DNA of 64,000 nt from Anaerocolumna chitinilytica. GTDB taxonomy: Bacteria > Bacillota > Clostridia > Lachnospirales > Lachnospiraceae. Shown one piece after another: positions 17,314-26,967 of this stretch. Both the position numbers and the translations under genes were made by a program. The stretch covers positions 310,001 through 374,000 of the forward strand of contig NZ_AP023368.1 of the NCBI RefSeq assembly GCF_014218355.1, given 5' to 3'. Below the pieces are notes generated by a model. The model was not told where the DNA came from. It ran no database searches and saw only the letters and a list, made by a program, of their open reading frames with translations. The stretch's first letter is position 1. Each line of letters opens with the position of its first letter.

Positions 17314-18843
17314 ATGGTACTGGAAGAAGAAATTAAAAGTCAACTTATTGAATATTTAAAGTTGTTGGAAGAAGAAATAGATATAAAGATAAGTGCAGGT
17401 ACAGATACTGTATCCGAGGATTTATTAACTTTTATCGGGGAAGTCGGCACACTGTCCGATAAAATTAATATAGTAAAGGCAAGCTTACCAAGAACGCCCA
17501 GCTTTCAGATATGTAAAAGAGGAGGACTAAAGGGTGTAACCTTTGCAGGTATTCCTTTGGGACATGAATTCAATTCCTTTGTACTTGCTCTTTTACAGGT
17601 CAGCGGCAGAGCCCCAAAGATCAGCGAAAAGGTGAAAGAGCAGATTAAGGCATTAAAGGGCGAGCACAAGTTTGAGACCTATGTCAGTCTAAGCTGCCAT
17701 AATTGCCCGGAGGTTGTACAGGCGTTAAATATTATAAGTGTGCTAAACCCCGGATATAGTCATACAATGATTGATGGTGCCATCTATAAGAAGGAGACAG
17801 AAGAAAAAGATATTCTGGCAGTTCCGGCGGTTTATCTTGACGGAGAATTCTTTGGCGGCGGACGTATGGAGTTGGAAGAAATTCTTTCTAAGCTAGATGT
17901 TCCCATGGAGACAGAGGAAGCTTATGAGAAAGAACCCTTTGAAATACTGGTAGTCGGCGGAGGTCCTGCAGGAGCAAGCGCGGCTATCTATGCGGCAAGA
18001 AAAGGCATCCGAACAGGTATCGTGGCAGAACGTTTCGGCGGGCAGGTCCTTGATACACTGGGAATAGAGAACCTAATCGGTACAAAGTATACGGAAGGAC
18101 CTAAGTTAGCTCAGAGCCTGGAAGAACACGTCAAAAATTATGAGGTGGATATTATAAGAGGACAGCGGGCGAAGGGACTTGCGAAGAAAGACTTGATCGA
18201 AGTGGAACTGGAGAATGGAGCTGTGCTTAAAAGCAAAGCAGTAATAATTAGTACCGGTGCCAGGTGGCGAAAGGTCAATGTACCGGGAGAAGAAGAATTT
18301 AATACTAAAGGTGTTGCCTACTGCCCTCATTGTGACGGGCCTTTGTTTAAAGGAAAGAGGGTGGCTGTTATCGGAGGAGGTAATTCCGGTATTGAAGCTG
18401 CTATTGATCTGGCAGGAGTGGCTGAACAGGTTACAGTTCTTGAGTTTATGCCGGAACTAAAGGCAGATGCTGTACTGCAGGCACATCTTAACAGCCTGCC
18501 AAACGTCACCGTTTATAAGAACGTGCAGACTAAGGAAATAACCGGAGCGGGTAAAGTTGACGGGATTACCTTTACCCACCGGGAGACAGGTGAAGAGAAA
18601 CACCTAAACCTTGAGGGTGTATTCGTACAGATTGGTTTAACCGCCAATACAGACTGGCTGGGAGATACCGTTAATCGTAACAGGATAGGAGAAATCGTAG
18701 TTGACAGCCATAATAATACCAATGTACCCGGTGTCTTTGCTGCCGGTGACTGTACGGACAGTCCTTATAAGCAGATAATCATATCGATGGGCTCTGGGGC
18801 TAATGCAGCACTCAGTGCATTTGATTATCTCATTCGAAATTAA
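17314..18843 (+). CDS. ahpF: Alkyl hydroperoxide reductase subunit F
   Basis: About 510 residues. The N-terminal part is a tandem thioredoxin-fold domain with redox pair CHNC at residues 128-131. The C-terminal part is thioredoxin-reductase-like: FAD-binding GGGPAG near residue 215, active disulfide CPHC at 337-340, NAD(P)-binding GGGNSG, and the FAD-closing GVFAAGDC. Electrons pass from NADH through FAD and both cysteine pairs to AhpC. ATG 17314 sits 7 bp after AAGGGG; ATG 17308 is too close to that site. It is 69 bp downstream of ahpC. Confidence 0.95.
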   Translation: MVLEEEIKSQLIEYLKLLEEEIDIKISAGTDTVSEDLLTFIGEVGTLSDKINIVKASLPRTPSFQICKRGGLKGVTFAGIPLGHEFNSFVLALLQVSGRAPKISEKVKEQIKALKGEHKFETYVSLSCHNCPEVVQALNIISVLNPGYSHTMIDGAIYKKETEEKDILAVPAVYLDGEFFGGGRMELEEILSKLDVPMETEEAYEKEPFEILVVGGGPAGASAAIYAARKGIRTGIVAERFGGQVLDTLGIENLIGTKYTEGPKLAQSLEEHVKNYEVDIIRGQRAKGLAKKDLIEVELENGAVLKSKAVIISTGARWRKVNVPGEEEFNTKGVAYCPHCDGPLFKGKRVAVIGGGNSGIEAAIDLAGVAEQVTVLEFMPELKADAVLQAHLNSLPNVTVYKNVQTKEITGAGKVDGITFTHRETGEEKHLNLEGVFVQIGLTANTDWLGDTVNRNRIGEIVVDSHNNTNVPGVFAAGDCTDSPYKQIIISMGSGANAALSAFDYLIRN

Positions 18844-18864
18844 TTAATATAGAAGGCTATTATC

Positions 18865-18912
18865 AGAAGCTTTCTTGCTTTTCTGAAAGAAAAACAAGAA
18901 AGCTTCTTTTTG
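18865..18912 (+). terminator. Terminator of the ahpCF operon
   Basis: AGAAGCTTTCTTG pairs perfectly with CAAGAAAGCTTCT over 13 bp, followed by TTTT. Confidence 0.9.
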
Positions 18913-19022
18913 TACTCTTGATTCTAGAAGTGAGTTAAAAAGGAGTTAGAAGTGAGTTAAAAGGGAATTAAATAGAATATTAAAAAAGGAAGAAGGGAGT
19001 AGACTATTTATACAAATATATT

Positions 19023-19056
19023 GTAAAGTTTACTGATATATAGTAAAATATTTTAC
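19023..19056 (+). promoter_or_regulatory. Candidate operator of the LacI-family regulator (autoregulatory)
   Basis: GTAAAATATTTTAC at 19043-19056 is a perfect 14-bp palindrome; GTAAAGTTTAC at 19023-19033 is a near-palindrome with the same half-site. Both lie within 75 bp of the regulator start. The same AGTAAAAT half-site recurs inverted at 20104-20131, between the regulator and the transporter genes. Confidence 0.45.
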
Positions 19057-19093
19057 AAGAATACTAAAATCTGAGCATAAAGGGGGATGGCTT

Positions 19094-20074
19094 ATGGTAG
19101 GAATTAAAGATATTGCAAGACAGGCAGGAGTTTCCGTATCAACAGTATCCAATGTTTTAAACAATAAGAAAAATGTAGGGGATGATACAAGAGATAAGAT
19201 ACTTAAAATCTGTGAAGAGTTATCTTATTATCCTAATATGGCAGGAAAAGGCTTAAAATCCGGCAAACCGAATACCATCCTCTTTAATTTCAGCGATTTT
19301 GACAGAAGTTTTTATCTTAAGATTATCAATGGCATCAGTGATTATGTGAATGACAATGATTTCGACCTGATTATCTGTACGGATAAATCCTGTGAGAAAT
19401 ACATGAATAACAGCCTTACAAGCGGCAGTATCATATTGGATAAAAAGATGAAGGATGAGGTCTTAAACCGCATCGCTGCAGAGAATTACCCCATAGTAGT
19501 CCTGGATAGGATATTGGAGAACCCCTGGATAAAGAGCGTGGTAGTCAACAACTATGAGCCTATGTATGAACTGATACAAGGTGTAATTGACCGAGGTTAT
19601 AAGAGCTTTGGATTTGTGGGAGGTCCGGAAGAAACCGCAGATAACAAGGAACGTTACAGGGCTTTCCGGGATGCACTGGCGGCAAACCATATAGAGTTCC
19701 AGCAAAAGAGCTACTTTGCCGGGAACTACCGTGAGAAGAGCGGATATACCGCTGCAAAGATATTGATGTTAAGCAGAGAGCTTCCGGATTGTCTTGTCTG
19801 CGCCAATGATAATATGGCCATTGGTGCAATGAAAGCCTTCAGGGAAAACGGACTCAGGGTTCCCAAGGATATAGCAGTCACTGGATTTGATAATTGTGAT
19901 CTTGCCGAAGCCATGGGACTTACTACCGTTTCTATCCCTAATTATGAAAGAGGTTATATTGCTGCCAGGTATTTGATTGAGAATATTAGGGGACAGAAGA
20001 ATGTAGAGACTTTTAAAATAGAAGCCAAGATAATCTTTAGAGACAGTGTTGGTGTGACGGAAGAACGTAATTAG
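19094..20074 (+). CDS. LacI-family transcriptional regulator
   Basis: 326 residues. The N-terminus is a LacI helix-turn-helix (IKDIARQAGVSVSTVSNVLN, then the hinge helix near NMAGKGLKSG). The rest is a periplasmic-binding-protein-like effector domain with FVGGPE and TGFDNCDLAE, typical of sugar-responsive regulators. AAAGGGGG precedes the start. It stands directly ahead of a sugar importer and GH65 phosphorylase genes on the same strand and probably represses them until their sugar binds (inference). Repeated GTAAAAT/ATTTTAC palindromes flank it. Confidence 0.93.
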   Translation: MVGIKDIARQAGVSVSTVSNVLNNKKNVGDDTRDKILKICEELSYYPNMAGKGLKSGKPNTILFNFSDFDRSFYLKIINGISDYVNDNDFDLIICTDKSCEKYMNNSLTSGSIILDKKMKDEVLNRIAAENYPIVVLDRILENPWIKSVVVNNYEPMYELIQGVIDRGYKSFGFVGGPEETADNKERYRAFRDALAANHIEFQQKSYFAGNYREKSGYTAAKILMLSRELPDCLVCANDNMAIGAMKAFRENGLRVPKDIAVTGFDNCDLAEAMGLTTVSIPNYERGYIAARYLIENIRGQKNVETFKIEAKIIFRDSVGVTEERN

Positions 20075-20103
20075 CGCTTAAAAGGATAGCAATAAGTAAA
20101 ACA

Positions 20104-20131
20104 TTAGTAAAATTGTATATTATTTTACTAA
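20104..20131 (+). promoter_or_regulatory. Second LacI-type operator candidate
   Basis: TTAGTAAAAT at 20104-20113 and ATTTTACTAA at 20122-20131 form perfect 10-bp arms with an 8-bp spacer. The half-site matches the palindrome ahead of the regulator. It lies upstream of the transporter promoter, so it could bind the same protein; it could also be an extra RNA stem ahead of the terminator. Confidence 0.4.
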
Positions 20132-20178
20132 AGTCATGTGAAAATCAACAAAGGTTGAGAGGTTCACATGACTTTTTT
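20130..20178 (+). terminator. Terminator of the LacI-family regulator gene
   Basis: AAAGTCATGTGAA pairs with TTCACATGACTTT, 13 bp, followed by a T run. Confidence 0.9.
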
Positions 20179-20241
20179 ATGGTATAAAATATACATAAAT
20201 AACAAAAATAGCAACGGTTTAAAGAAAAGAATTCAACAATA

Positions 20242-20287
20242 TTGACATAATGAAAAAATAATATTATTATTTAAGTGTAACGTTTTA
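20242..20287 (+). promoter_or_regulatory. Promoter of the disaccharide operon with a possible operator
   Basis: TTGACA at 20242-20247, 17 bp, TATTAT at 20265-20270. Just downstream TGTAACGTTTTA at 20276-20287 has the central CG and A/T-rich arms typical of LacI-family or CcpA-like operators, but it is one base short of the cre consensus. AAGGAGAGGG follows ahead of the binding-protein gene. Confidence 0.7.
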
Positions 20288-20317
20288 TTAAAAAGCATAT
20301 ATAAAGGAGAGGGTATT

Positions 20318-21634
20318 ATGAAATTAAGAAAAATGTCAAGCATTTTACTTGTAATTATCATGATTGTGGGCATGATATTAACCGGGTGCGGTACGAAAAA
20401 GGAAACAAATACAAGTACCAACAATGCAAAGACAAATAATGCAGGAACTAGCGGAACGAATAGCAGTACCGATGCGAAACCTACAGAGCAGACAAAGGCA
20501 GCAGATAAAATCGTTATCTTCCAGTCCAAGGTTGAGATTAGTGATCAGTTGGAGGAATGCGCGAAAGCTTATACCGATGAGACCGGCGTGCAGGTTGAGG
20601 TATGGGGAACCACCGGCGATGATTATTTACAACAACTTAAAATAAAGCTTGGCAATAATCAGGGACCTACGGTTTTCTCTTTGGCTCCCGGCTCCGAATC
20701 AGATGACCTTAAAGCATATCTTGCTGATTTAAGTGATTTATCTTTTGTAAGCGATATTGCAGACAACATGGCAAATGTAATTGACGGCAAGGTTGTTGGT
20801 ATTCCTTATACCATGGAAGGCTTTGGAGTTGTATATAATAAGAGCCTCATCGATGCATCCAAGGTTACAAGTTATGATTCTTTTGTTCAGATGTTAAAAG
20901 ATCAGAAGGCAGCCGGAATCAACGGTTTTAGTTTATCCCAGGAAAGTTATTTCCTTATCGGACATATCTTAAATACTCCTTTTGCCTTACAGGCAGATCC
21001 GGATGATTACATAAAGAAATTGGTTGCAGGCGAAGTAAAAATGCAGGATACACCTGAATTTGTAGAGTTTGCTAAGTTTATGGAAGCAATCAGAGATAAT
21101 ACCAGCAATCCTCTGGAAGTAAATTATGATAGTGAGACAGGAGATTTTGCTACCGGTAAGACCGCTTCCATCCATCAGGGCAACTGGTGCTATAGTATGT
21201 TCAAAGATTATGATGTGAAGTTTGATATGGGAATTATGCCACTTCCTATCAACGGTAATGATAAAATTGCTGTCAGCGTACCAAGTTGCTGGTATGTAAA
21301 TTCTCAGGCTTCTGCAGGTGAGATACAGGCAGGTAAAGACTTTATTAACTGGTTATATACAAGTGACACCGGAAAGAAATATCTGATGGAGAAGTTCGGT
21401 TTTATACCCGTGTTAAAGTCCATGACAAGTACAAAGCTTGATCCTTTGTCCCAGGCAGTTGCAGACTATGCAGCTCAGGGAAAGACTATCTCCTGGCCTA
21501 TGAGTAAATGGCCCGCAGGTATTGTAGATGTATATTTGGTACCTGTAGCACAGGAATTCTTTACAACCAAGATGACCGGAACGGAGCTCCTTGAGAAATT
21601 AACAGATGCTTTCGTTCAGGCAGGAAAACAATAA
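20318..21634 (+). CDS. Sugar ABC transporter substrate-binding lipoprotein
   Basis: 438 residues. A lipoprotein signal peptide ends in the lipobox LTGC (Cys24), followed by a Thr/Asn/Ser-rich linker to about residue 60. The remainder is a family-1 (MalE-like) extracellular solute-binding fold, with KIVIFQSKVEI near its start and WPMSKWPAG near its end. It captures the sugar outside the cell for the two permeases that follow. No ATPase gene is in this operon, so a shared MsmX/UgpC-type ATPase must power it. The downstream phosphorylase suggests an alpha-linked glucose disaccharide as ligand. Confidence 0.93.
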   Translation: MKLRKMSSILLVIIMIVGMILTGCGTKKETNTSTNNAKTNNAGTSGTNSSTDAKPTEQTKAADKIVIFQSKVEISDQLEECAKAYTDETGVQVEVWGTTGDDYLQQLKIKLGNNQGPTVFSLAPGSESDDLKAYLADLSDLSFVSDIADNMANVIDGKVVGIPYTMEGFGVVYNKSLIDASKVTSYDSFVQMLKDQKAAGINGFSLSQESYFLIGHILNTPFALQADPDDYIKKLVAGEVKMQDTPEFVEFAKFMEAIRDNTSNPLEVNYDSETGDFATGKTASIHQGNWCYSMFKDYDVKFDMGIMPLPINGNDKIAVSVPSCWYVNSQASAGEIQAGKDFINWLYTSDTGKKYLMEKFGFIPVLKSMTSTKLDPLSQAVADYAAQGKTISWPMSKWPAGIVDVYLVPVAQEFFTTKMTGTELLEKLTDAFVQAGKQ

Positions 21635-21729
21635 TCTGATTTTAGTAAAGTAACCGGATAGGGAAATTTGGCGGCGGTGAAGCCGATTTCTCTATCCGTA
21701 ATTTTAAGTTTGATAAAAGGAGCATTTCT

Positions 21730-22605
21730 ATGAGAAAGAGAAGGGATAAAGCCTGGTATGCTTTGTTTGTTTTTCCTCTAGTATTTATCTTTACAACAGT
21801 TGTAGTAATACCATTTATAATTGGCATCGGGTATTCCTTCATATCCTGGGACGGAATGCCGTTAAATGAAAAAAAGTTCGTAGGTTTGGACAATTATATA
21901 AGACTTTTTGCAGACAGCCGTTTTCTGACCTCTGCAGTACATACGGTGCTATTCACTATATTTTCTGTGCTATTAATTAACTTATTGGGTCTGACCTTTG
22001 CTCTGGCGGTGACCGGAAAACTTAAAGTGAAAAATGCAGCCAGGACAATGCTTTTTATGCCTTATCTTATCGGGGGTCTGATTCTGGGTTATATCTGGAA
22101 ATTTATTTTTACGGATGTATTCAAATCAATCGGACAGATTACAGGCTTAACGAAGGTTTTCTTTAGCTGGCTGTTAAATCCCAGGTTTGCACTGGTGGCA
22201 ATGATAATTGTGGCAACCTGGCAGATGGCGGGATATATCATGATCATATATATCAATGGTATTCAAGCTATGCCGGAAGATGTGCTGGAGGCAGCTAAGG
22301 TGGACGGAGCTAATTTCTGGCAGACATTGCTCCGAATTAAATTCCCTCTGATTATGCCTTCCTTTACCATATGTCTGTTCTTAACTTTATCCAATTGCTT
22401 TAAACTCTTTGATGTGAACTTCTCCCTTACCGGAGGAGGTCCAAGTAATGCCACGGAAATGATGGCTATGAATATATACAATGAAATCTTCTCTCTGAAT
22501 AATTACGGATACGGCCAGGCAAAAGCCATTGTATTCTTCCTTGCGGTTGCAGTGATTACTTTGCTTCAGGTTTCCGTTACTAAGAAGAAGGAGGTGGAGA
22601 TGTGA
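21730..22605 (+). CDS. Sugar ABC transporter permease (MalF/UgpA type)
   Basis: 291 residues with six predicted transmembrane helices and the permease EAA loop EAAKVDGANFWQTLLRIKFP, which docks the ATPase. It belongs to the CUT1 family of carbohydrate importers. AAAAGGAGC precedes the ATG. The stop overlaps the start of the second permease, so the two membrane subunits are made together. Confidence 0.93.
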   Translation: MRKRRDKAWYALFVFPLVFIFTTVVVIPFIIGIGYSFISWDGMPLNEKKFVGLDNYIRLFADSRFLTSAVHTVLFTIFSVLLINLLGLTFALAVTGKLKVKNAARTMLFMPYLIGGLILGYIWKFIFTDVFKSIGQITGLTKVFFSWLLNPRFALVAMIIVATWQMAGYIMIIYINGIQAMPEDVLEAAKVDGANFWQTLLRIKFPLIMPSFTICLFLTLSNCFKLFDVNFSLTGGGPSNATEMMAMNIYNEIFSLNNYGYGQAKAIVFFLAVAVITLLQVSVTKKKEVEM

Positions 22606-23444
22606 TGAAAAGACTTGGTAAGATTTTTATAGAGTTTTTGGTAGTTGTTCTCTGCCTTGCATATCTGTTCCCGATTTATATTGTACTGGTCAATTCCTTT
22701 AAGAACAGGGCAGAACTTTATAAGAATATGCTGGCGCTGCCAAAGAGCATGTCCTTTGAATATTTTGCAAAGGCCATGAATAAGATGAGCTTTTTGGGAG
22801 CTTTTAGAAACTCTCTTGTTGTTACAATAATATCTATTACGGTTATTATTATCTTGGCTTCGATGACTGCCTGGATGTTTGTACGGACCGACAACAGACT
22901 TAGCCGGATATTATTTATGATATTTGTGGCAACCATGATTATACCTTTCCAGACTATTATGATGCCTTTAATGCAGGTAATGGGATGGGTAAGGGATAAT
23001 CTGCATATCCCTATGTTAAATAGTTTAGGCGGACTTATTTATATGAATATAGGATTTGGAACCAGTATGGCAGTATTCTTATACCATGGATTTGTGAAAT
23101 CCATACCGGTATCCCTGGAAGAAGCAGCTACTATTGACGGCTGTAATACCTTTAAGGTCTTCTGGAAGATTGTTTTTCCAATGCTGAAACCGACCACTGT
23201 GACTGTTGCGATACTGGATGTTATATGGATATGGAATGATTACTTGCTTCCTTCTTTGGTATTATCCAGTAAATCTCTAAGGACCATTCCCTTATCTACA
23301 GCTTCCTTCTTCGGGCAGTTTACAATTGAATGGAATCTGGCAATGGCGGGACTTATGCTGACAGTGACACCGGTTATTATATTCTATCTGTGTGCTCAGA
23401 AATACATCGTAAAGGGAGTTGCTGCCGGAGCGGTTAAATTGTAA
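22602..23444 (+). CDS. Sugar ABC transporter permease (MalG/UgpE type)
   Basis: 280 residues, six helices, EAA loop EEAATIDGCNTFKVFWKIVFP. It is the MalG-like partner of the preceding permease in a CUT1 carbohydrate importer. The start is GTG 22602 or ATG 22605, both served by AAGGAGG at 22588-22594. It is followed within about 50 bp by the phosphorylase gene. Confidence 0.93.
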   Translation: MMKRLGKIFIEFLVVVLCLAYLFPIYIVLVNSFKNRAELYKNMLALPKSMSFEYFAKAMNKMSFLGAFRNSLVVTIISITVIIILASMTAWMFVRTDNRLSRILFMIFVATMIIPFQTIMMPLMQVMGWVRDNLHIPMLNSLGGLIYMNIGFGTSMAVFLYHGFVKSIPVSLEEAATIDGCNTFKVFWKIVFPMLKPTTVTVAILDVIWIWNDYLLPSLVLSSKSLRTIPLSTASFFGQFTIEWNLAMAGLMLTVTPVIIFYLCAQKYIVKGVAAGAVKL

Positions 23445-23495
23445 AAATATGAGCGTGCTATGGCATCAAGGAAGGATAGGGAGGAAAGAATTAAA

Positions 23496-25814
23496 GTGCA
23501 GTATAAAATTTATGAGATAGAGAATGACAAAACAGACAACAATGCACTTATGGTAAATGAAACAGTTTTTCATAATGCCAACGGATATATCGGCATCCGT
23601 TCCAATTATGAAGAAGGATATCCGGATGGGTATGACACCATAAGAGGTTCATATATTAATGGCTTTTATGATATTGCAGATATGAAGCAGGCAGAGAAGC
23701 TCTGCGGGCTTGTGGAAGATAAGCAGGCAATGTTAAATGTTGCAGATACCCAGACCATATATCTGGAGCTTGATGGAGAAAGGTTCAGCCTTTTTGAGGG
23801 AGAAGTCTTAAGGAGCAGGAGATTTCTGGATATGGAGGCAGGGGTTACGGGAAGAGAGGTTCATTGGCGTTCACCTGGTGGAAAAGAAGCAGAGATCAGG
23901 ATTAAGCGAATGACTTCCTTTTGCCAGCTTACCTTATTCACGATTGAATACAGTGTAAAAGCACTGAATTTCAGCGGAAATATCAGTTTTACCTCCTACC
24001 ATACCGGGAAGGTAACGAATTACAGTAATGCCAATGATCCAAGGGTAGCCCAGGAAAGCAAGAGGTATATCCTGCCTGAGAAGGCCTGGATGGAAGAAGG
24101 AGCTTCATACCTTACATCAACGACCTCAAAGTCTGGCCTGTCAGTCTGCACAGGAGTAGCACATACCCTTACAGCAGAGGGAGAAAAGGGAAAGCAAGAA
24201 GAAAATATAGAAACGGAGCTGCTGTTAAATCAAACAGAGCACAGTGCCTGCTATAAAGCACAGCTTCCTATAAAGGAACAGGAGACAGTTATCCTGACGA
24301 AATATACAGTATTTTGTGATTCAATCCGATTTGGCGATTGCAGTAAAGCGGCAAAGGAAGAGATGGAAAAGGCACTGCGCATACCCCTGTCCGGGCATTA
24401 CGAAACCCAAAGGATATATCTAAAGGAATTCTGGGATAATTGTATGTTGCAAATTAAGGGAGATGATGCCCTAACAGAAGCAGTTAATTATAATATGTAC
24501 CAATTGATTCAATCCGTGGGAAAAGACGAACACAGTAATATTGCAGCCAAGGGATTAAGCGGAGAAGGTTATGAAGGCCATTATTTCTGGGATACGGAAA
24601 TGTATATACAGCCTTTCTTTAATCTGACTCAGCCTGCTATCACAAAGAATCTTATCAGCTTCCGTTACAGCACATTGGAACAGGCAAGAGAGAATGCACA
24701 TATTTTGGGCCATAAGAAAGGGATATTATATCCCTGGCGTACGATTATGGGAGTGGAGTGTTCCGGTTACTTTCCCTCCGGAACCGCTGCCTATCACATC
24801 AACGGAGATGTTGCTTACTCTATTGTTTCATATTATCTGGCAACAAAGGATATTGACTTTATTGCGGATAAAGGCGCAGAGATTATTTTTGAAACTGCCA
24901 GACTTTGGCTGGATGTGGGGAATTACTTCGAGGGAAGCTTTCGTATTAACGAGGTAACCGGACCGGACGAATACACCTGTATGGTAAACAACAATTATTT
25001 TACCAATGCAGCCGCCCAGTACAATCTTAATTGGGCTGTTAAGTTCTTTTATTTATTAAAAGAGGCAGGTATGCTACAAAAAGTTACAGAAAAAATAACC
25101 CTTACGGATAATGAGATCGAGGAGTTTGGCCGAGCAGCGGAAAATATGTATCTTCCCTACGATGAGGAGCTTGGAATCAACCCCCAAGACGATTCCTTTC
25201 TTGCAAAAAAGGTGTGGGATATACCTGGCACACCGGCAGATAAATTCCCGCTGTTGCTGCATTATCACCCCTTGCATTTATACCGTTATCAGGTATGCAA
25301 GCAGGCAGATACGGTATTGGCACACTTTATCTTCGAGGATGCCCAGTCCCTGGAGACAATAGGTAAGTCCTTTGAGTATTATGAAAAGGTAACTACCCAT
25401 GATTCCTCTTTATCTACCTGTATCTTCAGTATCGTAGCTTCCAAGCTTGGGCTGACTCAGAAAGCTTATGAGTATTTTGGAGACTCTGCCAAGCTGGATT
25501 TATTCAATACCCATAAGAATACAAAGGATGGCATCCATACAGCAAATATGGGAGGAACCTTTATGGCAATTGTCTATGGCTTTGCTGGGCTAAGAATCAA
25601 GGAAAGCGGTATCAGTTTTGCGCCGGTGCTTCCGGAGTGCTGGGAGGAATACTGTTTCCAGATTAATTATGAGGATAGCCGTATAAAGGTGGAGGTTAAG
25701 AAAGAGGAAAGCATTTTTACACTGATAAGCGGAAGCGCCACAAGACTTCAGGTATATCAGGAATTATATGAATTAAATGACAGGGTATCTGTGAAAATAG
25801 GTTTGAACAAATGA
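23496..25814 (+). CDS. GH65 disaccharide phosphorylase (maltose/kojibiose/nigerose/trehalose class)
   Basis: About 772 residues from GTG 23496, which follows AGGGAGG by 11 nt; an in-frame ATG at 23460 has no ribosome-binding site. The layout is the GH65 one: N-terminal beta-sandwich (NGYIGIRSNYEEGYPDG), (alpha/alpha)6 catalytic barrel and a C-terminal cap. The general acid is Glu492 in VTGPDEYTC, close to Glu487 of Lactobacillus maltose phosphorylase. These inverting enzymes split alpha-glucosyl disaccharides with phosphate into beta-glucose-1-phosphate and glucose (or another acceptor). The adjacent beta-phosphoglucomutase confirms beta-Glc-1-P as product. The exact linkage cannot be assigned. 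Confidence 0.93.
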   Translation: MQYKIYEIENDKTDNNALMVNETVFHNANGYIGIRSNYEEGYPDGYDTIRGSYINGFYDIADMKQAEKLCGLVEDKQAMLNVADTQTIYLELDGERFSLFEGEVLRSRRFLDMEAGVTGREVHWRSPGGKEAEIRIKRMTSFCQLTLFTIEYSVKALNFSGNISFTSYHTGKVTNYSNANDPRVAQESKRYILPEKAWMEEGASYLTSTTSKSGLSVCTGVAHTLTAEGEKGKQEENIETELLLNQTEHSACYKAQLPIKEQETVILTKYTVFCDSIRFGDCSKAAKEEMEKALRIPLSGHYETQRIYLKEFWDNCMLQIKGDDALTEAVNYNMYQLIQSVGKDEHSNIAAKGLSGEGYEGHYFWDTEMYIQPFFNLTQPAITKNLISFRYSTLEQARENAHILGHKKGILYPWRTIMGVECSGYFPSGTAAYHINGDVAYSIVSYYLATKDIDFIADKGAEIIFETARLWLDVGNYFEGSFRINEVTGPDEYTCMVNNNYFTNAAAQYNLNWAVKFFYLLKEAGMLQKVTEKITLTDNEIEEFGRAAENMYLPYDEELGINPQDDSFLAKKVWDIPGTPADKFPLLLHYHPLHLYRYQVCKQADTVLAHFIFEDAQSLETIGKSFEYYEKVTTHDSSLSTCIFSIVASKLGLTQKAYEYFGDSAKLDLFNTHKNTKDGIHTANMGGTFMAIVYGFAGLRIKESGISFAPVLPECWEEYCFQINYEDSRIKVEVKKEESIFTLISGSATRLQVYQELYELNDRVSVKIGLNK

Positions 25815-25829
25815 TAGAATGGTGATTAA

Positions 25830-26477
25830 ATGAAATACAAAGCAGTTATTTTTGATCTTGATGGAGTTATCTGCCATACGGACCGGTACCATTACCTTGC
25901 CTGGAAGCAGTTGGCGGACAAAATCGGTGTATATTTTGATGAGGCAATCAACAATAGATTAAGAGGAGTAAGCCGGATGGCGAGCCTAGAGATAATATTG
26001 GAAGGTTGGAAGGGAACTAAGTTTACAGAAGAAGAAAAGACAGAACTTGCCGAAGAAAAGAATGGCAGATATAAAGAGCTTCTGAAAGAGATGACCCCAA
26101 ATGACCTGCCAGCTGAGGTAAAGGCTACACTGGAGCAGCTTAGAACCAGCGGAATATTACTAAGCATTGGTTCCTCCAGCAAGAATGCAAGATTTATATT
26201 AGAGAGAATAGGCCTCTCCGGATTTTTTGATGCAATTTCAGACGGAAATAACATTACGAAATCAAAACCTGACCCGGAAGTTTTTCTGATGGCTGCGGAG
26301 TATTTAAACGTTGAGCCGGAGAGCTGTCTTGTAGTGGAAGATGCTAAGGCAGGTATTGATGCCGCGCGAGCAGCAGGAATGGATAGTGCCGCTATAGGAG
26401 ATGCATATGGTTATCCTATGGCAGAGTATAGCTTAAAAGGATTTATTGATTTAGTAAAAATCTGTGAAGCAAAATAG
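25830..26477 (+). CDS. pgmB: Beta-phosphoglucomutase
   Basis: 215 residues of the HAD superfamily. The nucleophile and acid/base pair are Asp9 and Asp11 in IFDLDGV, the cap has LRGVSRMASLEIIL, motif II is SIGSSSKN, and the metal site is VVEDAKAGIDAA. LRGVSR is diagnostic of beta-PGM. It converts beta-glucose-1-phosphate released by the adjacent GH65 phosphorylase to glucose-6-phosphate, saving one ATP per disaccharide. It lies 15 bp after the phosphorylase. A long terminator hairpin follows, closing the operon. Confidence 0.95.
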   Translation: MKYKAVIFDLDGVICHTDRYHYLAWKQLADKIGVYFDEAINNRLRGVSRMASLEIILEGWKGTKFTEEEKTELAEEKNGRYKELLKEMTPNDLPAEVKATLEQLRTSGILLSIGSSSKNARFILERIGLSGFFDAISDGNNITKSKPDPEVFLMAAEYLNVEPESCLVVEDAKAGIDAARAAGMDSAAIGDAYGYPMAEYSLKGFIDLVKICEAK

Positions 26478-26510
26478 AAAATTATCATTTATATAAAGCA
26501 GACCTTAGTG

Positions 26511-26595
26511 AAGGTTGTTGCAGAAGAGCTTAAATGACAGAAGGATGAATGATTCCTTTTTGTTTTAAAGCTGATTTGCAGCAACCTTTTATTTT
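26511..26595 (+). terminator. Terminator of the disaccharide operon
   Basis: AAGGTTGTTGCAG pairs with TGCAGCAACCTT, with inner AGCTTAAA/TTTAAAGCT pairing, followed by TTATTTT. The rest of the gap to 26749 shows nothing recognisable. Confidence 0.8.
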
Positions 26596-26749
26596 ACTTA
26601 TTGATACTAATTTGCACGATTTTATAGGTGATAGCTGTTTTTTATAGATGAAATTGCTAATTTTCAAAGCACATCACAACTTCTTCTGAGTTTACGGTGA
26701 GACCTAAAAGATTAAAATGAAATCAGAACGAAGGAGAGAGGTCATAAAA

Positions 26750-26887
26750 ATGAGAAAGAGAACAGATACGAAAAAAGATAGCTTTTTCCGTGATGTGGTG
26801 AAGAACAAATTTTCTTACTTAATAGCCTTACCGGCTATAATCTATGTGTTTCATTTCTTGTTCAAGACTCATTTGCTTGCTATTTAG
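26750..26887 (+). pseudogene. Truncated N-terminus of an LplB-type sugar ABC permease
   Basis: A 45-codon frame with a good ribosome-binding site (AAGGAG). Its sequence FFRDVVKNKFSYLIALPAIIYV is split here as FFRDVVKNK plus FSYLIALPAIIYV; it matches the amino-terminal cytoplasmic stretch and first helix of LplB/YtcQ-associated permeases, which are normally about 300 residues. After that helix the frame turns into unrelated residues and stops. The rest of the permease and its partners are missing, so this looks like the scar of a deletion that joined the start of a lost importer operon to the DUF1861-like gene. Confidence 0.7.
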
Positions 26888-26967
26888 GTCCCGCGGATGT
26901 TATATTGGTAATAGGGTTAAGCAGCAAATGGGTGGCAAAAATTATATTAATGAAGGAGAGTTGAAGC

